DNA of 64,000 nucleotides from Boswellia sacra (GCA_013180625.2 SNVD02008206.1:248001-312000); one strand, 5' to 3'; shown: positions 1 through 12,870, counted from the first letter of the stretch. The notes: generated by a model from the sequence alone, not told the origin. A program made the numbers and translations.

Positions 1-1799
1 CGTTGTTGGAATAGATCCATTCAAATCATTGTGAGAAAGATCTAAAACTAACAAGCCATGCAAATTACAAATTTCTCTTGGAACGCTTCCTTTGAGTTTG
101 CAATAATCAGCGTAGAAATGCTGAAGAGATTTAGAGAAATTCCCAATTGATGGTGGAAGGACACCGTACAATGGATTACCATCAAGATATAATGTTCTTA
201 GATTTCTGCAATTTGTCAAAGAAGAGAGGAAACTCCATTCCAGATCGAAAGATTCTATGGTCAAGTAATTGGGCCCAAGTTCAAGCACAGCGAGGTGTCT
301 CAAGTTGCCTAATGTATTGGGGATATAGCCGGAGAATGAGTTTGAGCCCAAAACAAGGCCAGTGAGTTTAGAAGAATTGGAGATGGAGTTGGGGATTGTT
401 CCGGAGAATGAGTTTGAGCCCAAATTGAGTTTCTCTAGGTTAGGAAGCATGATGATTGATGGGAGATGGCCTGAGAGGTTGTTGTCAATTAGATTAATGA
501 GCACTATATTTGACATATTGAAGAGCGAGGGTGGAATGGGACCAGTTAAACTATTTTCACCAAGATATAAATACTCTAGATTTTGCAGGTTGCCAATTTC
601 ATGTGGTATTTCACCTGCCAAAATACAAACAATATTGATGAATAGAGCTTTAATAAGATGAAATTCAAGATTAGATTATATATATGATCAGAAAAAAGTT
701 TCTCTATATGGCCTAGTGTAAGTATGCACCTGTCAATTTATTCATTTGCAGAGATAAAAACTTGAGTGAAGTACAGTTTGTTATCTCCTTCGGGATTTTT
801 CCAGCGAGGTTATTGCCATCAAGGTAAAGCACTTCAACTGCTGGAAGGCGATGACAAATATCCACAGGAATCGTACCGAACATCTTATACCCAAGCTCTC
901 CAAGACGAACAAACTTCAAAGAATAACTGAAGATGTTTGACGAAAGGGGACCTGCAAATGCTTTAAACTTTATGAGTTACGTGCTCTAAGCACTAAAATT
1001 AGTTAAAAAAAAAAAATTGTGATGGAATCGTACCGTCAAAGATGTTACCAGAAAGAAGCAGAGTCTCAAGCTTACTTAAATTTGCCATATTTTCAGGTAT
1101 TCTTCCAGTGAATCTATTGTTTATCAATGACAATTTTTGCAGCTCGCTACAGTTACCTATAGATGTTGGAATCTGGCCGGATAGGAAACGATTGTTATTT
1201 AAGTCGAGGAATTCGAGCTTTGGCAGACGATTGCACAAGTCATCAGGCAGAGGGCCAGAGAAACTGCTTTCTGCGAAATTTATTTTTTGCAGCAAGGAGA
1301 TGTTATTAATGGCAGCCCATGGAATGGAGCCTGAAAACCCGTTGTCTTGAACATGAATTTCTCTCAAATTGGGAAGCTTCCCAATCTCAGGTGGAAGGCT
1401 TCCACTTAACGTGTTGTTATGGATATCCATGATTTCCAATCTGCGTAGTTGCCCCAACTCATTCGGTAGAATGCCAGTGAACTTGTTGTGACCAAGATCA
1501 AGATTTGCTAGGAATGAGAGATTTCCTAGGTGTGGAGGAATGGTGCCTCCAAGATCCATGGACGAAAGATTCAAAGCTGTGACTCTTCGATGGCGAGCCC
1601 CACAAGAAATGCCAACCCAGTTGCACACTACTGGGTTAGAAATGGACCAATTATTGGTCAGGACATTACGAGGATCTGAGATTTGTGCTTTGAAAGCAAG
1701 CAGAGCAAATTGATCTGTTGTTAAGTTTTTGGCAGTCATGGCTAAGCAAGCCACGAAACCATGCAGAAGCAACACTAGGAAAAAGTATAGAATCTCCAT
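1..1799 (-). CDS. LRR receptor-like kinase (subfamily XII, At3g47570-like), copy 1, 5' part
   Basis: This is a plasma-membrane pattern-recognition-type receptor kinase; only the ectodomain part lies in the window, and the rest runs off the left edge. The start is the ATG at 1799-1797, because it begins a hydrophobic signal peptide (MEILYFFLVLLL...). It is followed by an LRRNT cap (DQFALLAFKAQISDP, then the CNWVGISC pair) and successive LRRs (LxxLxLxxNxxxGxIP). I infer three exons: 1799-1034, 951-730 and 614 to beyond 1. All junctions are GT-AG and phase 1 (FDG|G.., LTG|E..). No stop is seen in the joined frame. The related copy at 44937-46507 has the same exon layout but is broken. Ligand and function are unknown. 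The family is certain; whether this copy is functional is not, since its kinase is outside the window. Confidence 0.85.
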
Positions 1800-2700
1800 C
1801 AATTGATGTATGAAAATATAGGCTTTAGGTGGGATATTTATACATGCTAATTTGGAATTATTCAAATTTAAGAATGAAGTGAAAAAGAACTAGCGGGGAA
1901 ATGTAGGGTGGACTAAAGTTGGAAACGTGGCAGAGATGAGAGGAAAGTCGTCAGAGAAGAAACAAGTTTCACAGAAATTCCAAGACACCTATTTGGAAAC
2001 GAGAACGAGAAAAACACCTAAACACGCGAAACCCACCATCTTTCTTTTTCCAACAATTAAATGTAAAATTTTAAAGCTGTATATATATATATAATGTCTG
2101 GATACTTTGAGTTATATTTTATGACTTATTACTCTTTGACATAGAACTTTTCTTTAAAAAAAAAAAATTCTAAGCATCACAATTATTTCTTTTAAAGTGT
2201 TTTCGCAATTAAAATTCTAAATATGTTGTCCAATATTAAATAAAAAATATTAAATCTAATTTTTTATCTTTTATTTTATGAAATAATTGTAAAGTTATAT
2301 ATACACCGATTCTCGATTATTTTGCATACTAATTACAGATATTCTTCATCATTAATAGTAGTAATCAAAGAGAAGACATTGACTTACTAGCTATTTAAAA
2401 TTGTGAAATGAGATGAGAAGTCATCAAAAGTAAAAATTTCAGAATATGACTCACGTGACATGACGATTTAGCTCAATATTAAAGTCGCATTGTTGATTTG
2501 TTATTTATTTTCTGTTTGATTAAGCTCTTAATAATATTACTATGACATATAACGTGTTTCATGGTTTGAAGGGACGGGGCATGTTATCATACAATATTAT
2601 TGACTTATTATCTTATCATACAAAACTTTCAAATTAAAAATTATATTCCATTTATTGAACTGATTCACTAAAAAATAATGCAAAGAAACGCATGCTGTGC
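1800..2700. promoter_or_regulatory. Upstream region of RLK copy 1, paralogous to the upstream region of RLK copy 2
   Basis: This region is AT-rich with no gene. Blocks match 46508-47230 by eye, for example the TTGGAATTATTCAAATTTAA block next to the start, the ACTTTTCTTTAAAA block and the CAATATTATTGACTTAT block. The tandem duplication therefore included upstream sequence. A promoter is expected here for the minus-strand receptor gene, but I cannot pick a definite TATA box. Copy 2 contains extra GC-rich minisatellite-like sequence that copy 1 largely lacks. Confidence 0.4.
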
Positions 2701-2714
2701 ATCGATTTTCCAGA

Positions 2715-2765
2715 GGAACATTTCTCATATATTCTCACCTTTGGTGATTCTCCCTGTGATGCTGA
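2715..2765 (+). pseudogene. Possible GDSL lipase first-exon relic
   Basis: One frame reads LTFGDSPCDAE, which resembles block I of plant GDSL esterases (FGDSLFDAGN) and contains the nucleophile motif GDS. It is on the same strand and upstream of GDSL copy A, so it could be that gene's displaced first exon. The match is only about ten residues long with no surrounding open frame, so this is weak. Confidence 0.25.
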
Positions 2766-3849
2766 AATAGTTACTCTACCAGCGCCAACGTTGCATATGT
2801 AGCAAATTTCTAGCCATGTGGTGCAGCCTCTCTACCCTCAGCTTCTAAAAAAACCACTGCACCAATCCTTGTTACTTGTTAGGCCTAGGTTGTTTTTTGT
2901 CGGACCTCAACAAGAAACCCAAGATCTAATGAGAAGCAAAATGGAATATATGTATTTAATTTCTTGCATGCTAGGACGTCAAGAGTGCCACGATCGAACC
3001 AGTTTAAGGTATAGATGTTGACGAAATTCATACCGCCCGCAGCTGAGGATTTGATAACCTATAGACAGCACAACTGATCTCCATGTCAGTGCCGAATCCA
3101 ATTTTTTTTTTTTTAAAAGATCATTATATAATTTAGAATTAAGATAAATATGAATAATTCAATATAATAATTAAGATTTAATTATATTTAAAACAATTTT
3201 TAGATAAATTAAAAATCAGATGATTTTTTATTTTATAATATATATATATATGTATAGTTTAATATAATATATTAAACTAGACACACACACTGAAATAATA
3301 GTTTTAGAAAAAAATTTCTAATATATATATAAGTTCTAAAGTCTCTTTTGATTATAATTAAATTAATATGTTTTAAATAATATTGTTTTAATATTTTATA
3401 TGAGAGTTAAATGTATTTAATATTTGGATTTTGATACTCTATAACTAGAGAATTTTTTTTTTGCACTATTTCATAATTTTCATTAACTAAATTTAAGATG
3501 CTATATAAATTAATATATTGATGGTGAACCGAGTTCAAAAAATATATATAAAAATTTAGATTGATGTAATATATTGCAAATAATCATTCAAATCTATTAT
3601 GATTGTGTGTACATTCTAATACTTTTCAAAAAAATTGTGTGAGTACATCTATCATCACATTTAAATCATGTAATAATATAAAATAGAAACACATCAATGA
3701 ATCTACTTAATTATGTAACTTTAAGAGGAATTAACAAAAACAATACCTAAAATTAATGATGAATCTACGGACAGAAGCTTATATTTGTTAAAGGTAAGTA
3801 TTTTTTATATAAAGACATATTATAAGTATTGAAATTTAAGGGGATAATA

Positions 3850-3912
3850 GATACTTTCAATTTTGCAGTGGGGACCGTGACCCCTTTTAAAACATAGATC
3901 CGCCTATGATTA
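3850..3912. mobile_element. Possible hAT-like element terminus
   Basis: GGGGACCGTGACCCC followed by TAGATCCGCCTATG reads, on the other strand, CATAGGCGGATCTATG...GGGTCACGGTCCCC. This is the sort of end seen in plant non-autonomous hAT-type elements (CAGGGGCGGAnCnnG...). A similar but opposite end is at about 5857. No target duplication was recognised, so the two may belong to different elements. Confidence 0.25.
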
Positions 3913-5856
3913 TATATTCAAACACTTTAAACATAAATTACAAAAATAACTTATTTACTTGGAACCAAAAGTCATCAATTATAAAAGAGTTATTAATAAT
4001 AGTTCAGCAAAAAAAAAAAAAAGCAGTAGAGATAAAGAAACGAAAAGCACTTTAGTAAACTATAGAGAAAGATTATGGTCGAAAATACCCAAAAGGTTGG
4101 TAATAACAAACTCAAATTTGTATTATTACTGTCGCAAACAGTTCTTTAGAAAAGGAAAAGCAAACTTTCTCAGAAATGTTTTGATTGTAATAATCATTCT
4201 GATTCATTAATAATAATCATAAATTTCCTTGAAGTTATTTAATCAATTATTGAGCTCATAATTTTGTTCTTAAATCTGCTCTACCAAAGGCAGCATCCAG
4301 CCTAAAGTGATTGATGCGTCGGCGGTCAAGGAAACACTATCTGGGGTGTTCATCCGTTTCCTTTCAAGATTGTTTTTATCTTTGGTTACAATATTAAATT
4401 CAATTAATGTCATGAATGTCTGTAGTCTTTTCCCTTTGCTATGCGGAAACTGCATGGGTACATCAGCTGTAATTATGCAACAAATTTGAAATTTATATAA
4501 AAAATATAAATATGTGTATAAAAATCGTAAACGAATAAATCAAAGTAAAAAAGATGTAAATAAGTAAATAAAAGTTGTATAAAAGTTATGTTACAACTTT
4601 TATTTACTTGTTTACGACTTTTATGTACCCTTTTACGATTTTTATGCAGTTTTGATTTTTTTATATATGTATAGACACAAACACACACACAACTGATATG
4701 ATATACTGTAGAATGACTCTTGTTCTACAGATCAGTCACTGTCATTGCAAACAGAAGTAAACAATAAATCAATTATGTGTTCAAGCACTTTAATCTTAAT
4801 TGATCTCAACAAATTGGAATTAAAACTAAGCAATCAATTATGTGTTTAAACACTTTTTCATGAATATATATGTAAATAATCTCAATTTGTTGGAATCAAA
4901 TTTGAACACTCAATTATGTGTTCAACCACTTTAAACATAAATTATAAAAATCATGTCAATTATTTGGAACCAAAAGTAGTCAATTACGTGTTCAAAGCTC
5001 ACAGAACTAAAGCTTTCGTTTGCATGGAGTTTAGTCTTCACATAAACAAACAAATAAAATAAAACAAAATTATCTAAACGGTTCTGTATTCATGATATAA
5101 TGTCCATGGAATTGAACTGATTATTTGGCTCATAATCTCTCTCTCAGAGCCCTGGAGAAGAAGATGTGAATAACAACGAAATTGAAAAGTGGTCAACAAC
5201 TTCCAAAAACCTCAAGGATTTGTGCTTTTTATATGTTGCATTAAGAAAGTAGAGCCCAAGAGTCCTTTTTCAATTAGCCGTTTAAGTTTTTCATGTGTTC
5301 TCATAGCTTTTGATATGTCTAATGTTGTGATTAACATGGAACTTTTGCTAGTATTTTCTTTGTGTTCATACAATAACTTTTTTAGAAATAAAACAAATTT
5401 ATAGTCATTCTCAAAAAATAGTCCATTTATCCACAGAAGACACTCAGAGTAATTGTGCTATCAAATCAAACAAAATCTTAAAGGACCAAGATTATGTGGT
5501 AATAAATAACTAGCATTTGGAATGCATGTCATGAACAACTGTAGCCTATGAAGAACCATCAATTAAGTGTTCAAAAACTTTAACCTTAATTAAGCAAATA
5601 ATCTCAGTTAGTTGGAGTTAAAACTGAATAAAGTAAGAACTCAGTTACGTGTCCAAACACTTTTTCAATAATTATACGTGTAAATAATCGCAATTTGTTG
5701 GAATCAAATGTAAGCACTCACTTGTGTGCTCAAACACTATAAAAATACTTTAATATAAAAATATATAATCTCAATTAGTTGAAAAGAAAATTACTCAATT
5801 CCTCGTTCGAAGCTCATAGAACAAATGATTAAGAAGAAACTATTGCTAGTCGTGAT

Positions 5857-5910
5857 CCAGGGGCCGACCCAGACTTCGCAAATTTGGGGGGCCATGTTGA
5901 AAAAACAGGA
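5857..5910. mobile_element. Possible hAT-like element terminus
   Basis: CAGGGGCCGACCCAGACTTC...TTTGGGGGGCCATG resembles the left terminal sequence common in plant hAT non-autonomous elements. No matching partner end or target duplication could be fixed by eye. Confidence 0.3.
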
Positions 5911-6863
5911 AGATGCATGCCAGTAATTTATGCCTCTAAAAATCCTTTCATTATTAGTTTTTTTTTTCTTCTTCTTTTCTTGTTAAGTGTCTAAAATTAA
6001 TTTGTCAAATCTTTTTCTTCCCTTTTTCTTCCTAATATGTCAAACATGTGATTTAATTTAAGTTGATTGTATTCGAAATTACATTATATATATATTTTTG
6101 GATTCACTAATGAAAGAATATATATTAATCAATTTGAATTTACAGTAAAAAGATAAAATTAAGGAAATAAAAATGATAGGCTTTTCATTTGATTTTAAAT
6201 GTGAGAAATCTCATCTATGGTTCAGAAGTTAATAATTAATAAAATTAGGTAAAATATTATCTATGCCTCAAAATCCTATTTATTTAACCTTTTATTCATT
6301 TTAAAAAATTGATATAAGAATAATAATAATGATAATAAGCCATTTTGGAAATGTTGCAAAAAAATTCCTTGATCAATTTCTTGATGGCATGAAGATTCGA
6401 AAGCTTTGTACTTTCTATTGGTCATATAAACGAAGTAGAGTCCAAGTCAATTAGAAGAATTTGTTTTGATCAAGAATGCGATACATGTTGGTGTTTACTA
6501 GTCTTTCATTCTTGTCCTCAAGTGCAAATTATCTTTGTTTTAATTTACATATTAAAGTTCAGTTATATAAATAATCTCAATTAGTTGGAACCGAAAGTAG
6601 TTAATTACGTGTTAAAAGCTCACAAAAAAGGGGATCCAGAGAAACTTTAAATCTTAATCAAATAATATAGATTAAATGCTAAATTTACTTTAAATTCATG
6701 ATAGCTAAATCCTTATTAATTTATGCTTATAATCTTTCTTTTTTTGGTTTTTTTTTCCTTTACGCTAATAATAATTCATTACTCTACATCTAGAATCATA
6801 GTTTCTCAGAGTAATTAACAAGTTTGATAAAGTCAAGAAAAGACCAAGACAATTGTGGATCAT

Positions 6864-6864
<1 letters not shown>

Positions 6865-6909
<45 letters not shown>

Positions 6910-6931
6910 CCTCTCTCTCTCTCTCTCTCCT

Positions 6932-6998
<67 letters not shown>
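6865..6998. repeat. (CT)n microsatellite, about 130 bp
   Basis: This is an almost uninterrupted CT dinucleotide run with a few TCCTC or TAC interruptions. Long open frames on both strands here (poly Ser-Leu, poly Arg-Glu) are low-complexity artefacts and not genes. Confidence 0.97.
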
Positions 6999-7001
<3 letters not shown>

Positions 7002-7279
7002 TTTTCCCTCTATAAGTGTCTTTGGTTTATAGAGTTTCAACTGTGCCAAGAGCAACTGATACGTCTAAAGTCAAGCAAAGACTAACATGATTATGGTGGA
7101 AAATTAAATAGTATTTTTGCTAGGAAAATACCCATAAGGTTGGTAATAAATAGTTCTTTGCAAAAACAAAATAAACTATCTCTTCAATACACTAGACTTT
7201 GATATATAGAAATTTACATGGTTTTCTAAAAGTAACTCAAACGTCAGTAATCATGAGAGAAAATTTATGTTTAAGTTTT

Positions 7280-10200
7280 AAAGTCTCCAAACTCAAGTTA
7301 TTTCAAGATTGTGGAGAAGTAGCAGAAACTAGGTGATGCAGAAGTCAAAACATTATTATCAGAAGTTGTTTACTTATTTAATATTGGAACCAATGATTAT
7401 TTTTTCCTCCTCTAAACAAACTCATCTGTGCTTCAATCCAATTACTGTAAAAAGCAGTGTGTAGGGATGGTGATTAGAAACTTGACAACTACTGTCAAAG
7501 TATGTAATTTGACACGATCCGCCCTTAGCTACACGGGTAAATCATACCTAAAATTGTGGACTATTGACTGTTTCTTAATTCTTGTCTTTCTTATGGAACA
7601 ACTTGAAATAATTCTCATTACAGCCATAAATAAAAATTTTCCTACAATATAAGTATCACAACCTTAACACATCCTTGCACCATCACATGACTGGGCTTCT
7701 AAACTTTCTGACTAGATCACATTTTACTTTCACCTGGGAGAAAAAAATTTTTAAAAAGAAAGAAAAATAAAACAAAGGAGCGAGTATAAAACTCAGTGAG
7801 TAGAAATAAAGATATATTCGTAAATAAATCTAAAAAAAATTATACTATTATAAAATAATATTTACTTTATATAAAAAAATAGTCTTTATAGCCAATAACT
7901 TTCATATCATCTAAAATGTCATAAAACTTTAAAATAAATAACTATTAAATGACTAAATTCATCAAAATACTACTTCTTGTTGTCTATACTTAAACTAATA
8001 AAATAATCGTCTTCAATCATATAATAAAGATGCTCTTGATGATCATGCTAAAACATTTATTCAACTGTGATTTAAAATAAAATGCAAAACTTTCCGTACA
8101 AATCTTCTTTTAAAAAGAAACTTATATAACTCATGAGAAAAATTATGCCTTCGTTTCTATAAAACCATAAGATAATGAAGTTGCTAAGAGTACATAAACT
8201 ATCATAGTAAAATTCTTTCTAAAAATTTTGGAGAAATTTTATACAAATTTGCTAAGCATCTTTCTTTTCTGAACTTTTCTTTTCTTAATTCATATAAATA
8301 TTTAAAACTCTTACAGATATACTAAACAAGTACCCTTGAAGCTGTCTGATTCCTACCTGGCGAGATCTAACATCACACAGGCAGTGTTATATGAATCTCC
8401 TCATACCTAGTGAGACCTACATCACGCAGGCAGAGCTATCTGTATGTGGCGAAGTCTAACATCGCATAGGCTTGCTGTACTAGTCATACGCATGCGCAGA
8501 GCTACCCCAAAGGGCTAAAACGCCCAGATCACGTGGCCCAAAGCCTCTATGTGCATCTAAATGGGTCCCAAAGGCCTCTATCTGTATCACTGTCTAAGTG
8601 ATCTGAATAACTGGCTGGGTATCGGGTACTAGCTTAGTATAACATAATTGCACTTTATTATTTTTATTAAAAATTGATTTCATTTAAAAACTGCTTCATA
8701 TGCTAAACTTTCTCTTTTCAAGCAAAGTTATCAAAATTTGAAAATTTTATGCAAGTTAAAATTGGAAATATTTATATTTTTTAAATTAATCCATGACAAA
8801 CATTTAAATGTATTTTTTAAATTAATCCATGACAAACATTTAAAAAGACATTTCTAAATACTTTAAGAAATCCTTGAGTCAAATGGCTATGAAAACTTTA
8901 AATATCAATGCTTTCACACTTTCTCTAAATTTACAAAATATCACTTTCTGAAAAACTAAAATGCACTTAAATGCAAAATCTGATTTTTCCTTTCTAAATG
9001 TTATATTTTTGTTCAAAACTAATTTTGAAATTAAAATTTATGTCTACACCCATTTTGAAAATTAGCTTTGAAACATTTTAGTAATTGAAAATAAGTATAA
9101 CAAATGGGTCTATCTACCCTCAAGAAATACTATAGAAACTAGCTTGACTTCTTCTAAATTCGCTAAAATTCTATCAAATGCTAAATAAACATAACTAAGT
9201 AAATACTAAGACATATTTCTAATTATCTAGAAAAATAAATTTTCTACGTACTCTCTCTAAAACTTTCTAAAATATTTATAAAAAAACAAAATCATTATAA
9301 CCCATAAAATAAAATACTTTTTCACTCACTAATTTAGTTGCACAACTCGGTTAGCTGAGATTTGATTCCAAAATCAATGTTCCACCTAGCTGGCCACATC
9401 CTTCAACAAAGAATTAATCCTTCCTTGTTCTAACATCATAAAAGAGCTCATCGTATCATATTCAATTCATAATCAACTCAAATATTTAAAATTTCTAATA
9501 TCCAACTTCATATCTTAATCCAATCAGTCCTAATTAACTCTATTTTTAAACTTCTTAAACAGAGCAGTTCTTGTTCTCTAATTTTTAATAAATAATTGAC
9601 TTATCAAAATGAAATAAAATTTTATACAGACATTCTACACATAAGTATCTAATACCATATAAAATTTCATAGTACTCTAAATTCATTAGATACCTTAAAA
9701 TCTTCATGTTTTCAGATACAAAAATACTATAAATTCGTTTCCAGAACTGACTTCTTCCTTTTCCAAAATACATGATAATTTATAATAAATTTATAAAATC
9801 ACAAAACTCTCCAGATTTAAACTAGACATATATATAAACTCGTATCCCAAATTTTATAATTTTTGAAGACCTCTAGATACTTCAAATAACTTACCCAAAA
9901 CTGATTTTCTGCAGAAAAACTGAATTTCCAGTAGTAAACAGTAAATTTCAAAAATTCATATAAAATTGCATACTAAACATTTTTCAGTGAATCCAACTTT
10001 AAACAAGTCCTTATGATATCTATTTTAACATATATAATTTGAGAATCAGATTCAAAGCCAATAAATTACAGGAATTTTCAGAAATTCTACTGTTCACAGA
10101 ACCTTAGATTTCCATCATTATCATCAAAACTTAATATTTCTTAAAACAAATTCCATAAAAATCAACAAGAATGTGAAATAGCTTGAATAATACTTCCAAT

Positions 10201-11268
10201 TTCATTAGTGTTCTTCCTTCTCTCTCTATCTTCTCTTTCTAAACATTTTTCAAATGCTAAATAACTCCTCTAAATTCATATCTATAGTTAAGAATCAAAA
10301 TTTTGAATCTAATTTGAGTTAAAGATGAAAGAATTACCTTGAGAAAGCCCTAAAAATCCTCCAAAATTTGGCACTTCTCTTGAGCTCTCTCCCCCTTCTC
10401 ACGTCTGTCTTCTTCTCTTCTCCCTCTCTAGATTTTTCGTTCTTTTTTTTTTTTCTAATTTTCTATCTAATATAAATGCAAAAATATAGAGGATGGGCTG
10501 GGTTGAAAAAAAATTGGGTTGGGTTGCTAAAAAAAATTAAATGGGCTAGGCTTCCATTAGATTAGGAGTTAATGGGCTTGGGCTTTTGTAATTGGCCGAA
10601 AGAGTGGCCTGTTTCATAATTAATACATCTTCTTATAGTGCATATATTTTCTTTGATTTTGAGTTACCTTAAAGTTTTTTCTCTTATCTGTCAAGAAATA
10701 TATTTGAAAGGAGAAAGGAAATTTGCTTTCATGAACTTGATTCTCATGGGTTGTACACCACTCATGAGATGACTTGCAGGCACAGGATCCTGCCTGGAGG
10801 TTGTTTCGGAGTTAGCAGAACAACATAACAAAGCACTCTCTCAAGTTCCAGGAACTAGAGAGCCAACTAAAGGGATTCAGATATGCAAATTATGATTTCT
10901 AAACTACAACAAATAAATTAATCAACAATCCTTCAAGATATGGTATGTGATCATGTGAATGTTGTCTTCCTAGAATTTTTACTTTTTTGTGTCAAAAGCA
11001 AATTAGGAAACATTTTTTTTTATGTTGTGAAGGTTTCAAGGAAGGTATCTTGGGATGCTGTGGCAGTGGTGTATACAGAGGCATATCCAACTGTGGGGGT
11101 GAAGGAATTGAAGAGTATGAATTATGTATCAATCCTAATGAATATCTGTTCTTTGACTCTGTTCATCCCACTGAAAAGGCTAATGCAATGATTGCAGAAC
11201 TGATGTGAAGTGGCCCTCCAAATGTCACAGGGCCTTACAATCTCAAGACACTATTTGAACATTCATAG
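7280..11268 (+). pseudogene. GDSL esterase/lipase copy A, broken and split
   Basis: This is a relic of a secreted plant GDSL hydrolase (GLIP-like). Recognisable pieces, in order: 7280-7500 (KTLLSEVVYLFNIGTNDY, block III region, then the residues corresponding to GMVIGNLTT); 10630-10940 (LMGCTPLMR, then LAGTGSCLEVVSELAEQHNKALSQ); and 11035-11268 (FKEGILGCCGSGVYRG, then NPNEYLFFDSVHPTEKAN, containing the conserved D..H pair). Lesions include a deletion that shifts the frame near 7285, in-frame stops in the middle exon (CGA to TGA in LMR*LAG; TAC to TAA in YDF*TT) and TGA at 11206-11208 where the family has Trp. A 3.1-kb insertion (7503-10616) splits it. Homology is clear and the gene is non-functional. 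Confidence 0.85.
7503..10616. mobile_element. Probable LTR-derived insertion (solo-LTR-like) within GDSL copy A
   Basis: The GDSL coding sequence stops at about 7500 and resumes after 10616. The related GDSL copy C (63170-63240) runs through this point without the insert. The insert begins TGTAATTTGACACG and ends GTGGCCTGTTTCA (TG...CA). It has no open frame of note and holds a short degenerate tandem repeat at about 8345-8480 (CACAGGCAG / CACGCAGGCAG / CGCATAGGC units). This is what a long solo LTR of a plant Ty3/gypsy element looks like. No clean 5-bp target duplication is visible (AAGTA against TAATT), so the exact ends are uncertain. Confidence 0.45.
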
Positions 11269-11500
11269 TTGAAATCTATTTAGCATTAAATCTTTAGTAG
11301 CAATATATAAATATTTCTGGAATTGTTTTATCATTTTAAATAGATTTTTTTTTTAGAAACGATAACTTTCAAAGAGAATTGAAATGCAAGGTTTATTGCT
11401 TCATTGATGTAAAAGACCCAATAACTTTTCAAACGAGAAGGTAGCATACATAGATGAACCCATAAAATTGTGTTTTTACAACATGTAGCCCTAATATTTT

Positions 11501-12690
11501 TCACAACTTCATTTTAATCTTCTTAAGTTTAGCAATAGTGCCTTTCATATCTATCCTCTGCTCAGGTGACTCCATCAAACAATCCAAAGCCAAATCCATA
11601 ATGCTTAGTACACAATCGGTAGTGTTCGCAAAAACATTTTGTTGTTGCAACAAATTAGCATCCATAACTTCCGTCACTGCATGAGGCAATGATGACTTCA
11701 CCCACTGCTTTAAACTCATTTCTTCAGCAAACATTTCGTCTGTGGGCTTCTTTCTAGTGAAAGTTTCCATCATTAGAACACCAAAATTGTAGACATCACC
11801 TCTTGAGGAATCAATTCCAGTTGATCCATATTCTGTATTTTTAATTTTTCAAAGCATAAATATAATATCTAATGAATATTGTACATCAACTTTAAAAAAT
11901 AAAAGATAGGTAACTTGATACTCTTGGACTATTAATAAAATATTTTATATGCTTAAGTAGGTTCAAACATAAACATGAGATTTAAATTTCAAACATTACC
12001 TAGAGCCATGTAGCCAATAGTAGCAAGTGTCATGGTTTGTGTCATGGAATCTCCTTCACTAAGGAGTCTAGCAATCCCAAAATCACTCACATGTGCAACC
12101 ATATTTTCATCGAATAGAATATTGCTAAGCTTCAAATCACAATGGATCACAAGTATTGAATAACCGTGATGAAGATACTCAAGAACTTATGCAACATCTA
12201 TCATTATATTTAACCTCTTTAAGATATCTAGAAAATTATTATGAGAATACAACCACTTTTCAAGGCTAACATTAGGCATGAACTCAAGCACCAAGGCCTT
12301 AAAATCAATGTTCCAACAAATAATAAATATTTTTATGAGATTCCGATGGCGAACAATACGGAACACTTCACGTTCAGATTCATAACTTTTAAATGCCTTC
12401 TCTGGCTCCAAATTAAAAACTTTTATTGCAACATCAGTCCCATTTAAAAGTTTCCCTTTGTATACTAAGCTAAAATCCCCTCTACCAAGCAAGTTGTATT
12501 CACTAAAATCATCTGTTGCTCGCTGAATTTCTAGATACGAAATTCTTCTCCACGTTGCCAAAGGGAGCAAATCTTTTTGAGTCAGACCATTTGCACTCCT
12601 ATCATGGCACTTTAGAAAGATGATAATGCCAATCACTACCAATATAGCTGACATGACTGGAGGTAAAATAAATTTCAACACAATTACAGT
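11501..12690 (-). pseudogene. LRR receptor-like kinase copy 2, transmembrane and kinase part (3' piece)
   Basis: This is the C-terminal piece of RLK copy 2. It has a transmembrane segment (FILPPVMSAILVVIGIIIF), then a kinase domain with the G-loop LGRGDFSLVYKG, VAIK lysine, E of alphaC, HCDLK catalytic loop (non-RD kinase type, typical of subfamily XII), DFG and GYMA-EYG activation end. An intron (11999-11833, GT-AG, phase 1) lies between the GYMAL codons and EYG. Lesions: an in-frame TAA at 12187-12189 where the family has Ser (TCA to TAA), and a one-base loss near the end giving KIKMKL* instead of the KIKMKFVKDIRAT* of copy 3. The piece ends abruptly at the CACTA E1 boundary; its other half resumes at 34647. 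Confidence 0.93.
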
Positions 12691-12828
12691 CACTACAAGA
12701 AATTTTAAAATACTTGACACATTAGTTTTTACATATTTGACTATTTTTTGTAAAACCGTAAAATATGATGTACCCAAAAAAAAGTCAACATAATTTTTGC
12801 TTATATTTGACACTATTAATTTTCATTT

Positions 12829-12870
12829 TATTTACGAATTTGCCATCCTATATATATATATATATTATGT
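12829..12870 (+). promoter_or_regulatory. Putative promoter (TATA-like block) in the left end of E1
   Basis: ATTTACGAATTTGCCATCC is followed by a TATATATA run, 138 bp inside the left terminus. E2 (35692) and E4 (55483) have a matching block at the same offset (ATTACAAAnTTGnCAnTTTATATAAAT), each followed by CT-rich leader-like sequence and then sense-oriented gene pieces. Function as a promoter is inferred from position and conservation only. Confidence 0.4.

Larger units (their letters stand above)
2770..6860. repeat. AT-rich stretch with degenerate, interspersed about 80-bp repeats
   Basis: I see no convincing gene. A motif of the form CAATTATGTGTTCAAnCACTTTAA, followed by AATAATCTCAATTnGTTGGAA, recurs with variation near 3917-3985, 4765-4835, 4836-4905, 4906-4990, 5555-5625, 5640-5710, 5715-5790 and 6560-6620. 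The rest is AT-rich sequence with short AT runs and an inverted-repeat-like stretch at about 4560-4650 (TTGTATAAAAGTTATG / TACAACTTTTATTTAC). The recurring motif suggests an old tandem array or remnants of one repeat family, interrupted by other insertions. Confidence 0.5.

Noticed and set aside
1042..1350. Plus-strand frame opposite RLK copy 1 (and similar at 44991-46380)
   Set aside because: A shadow of the LRR coding sequence on the other strand; LRR periodicity gives long antisense frames.
6765..7085. Long open frames on both strands (Ser/Leu-rich and Arg/Glu-rich)
   Set aside because: They are translations of the CT microsatellite, not proteins.
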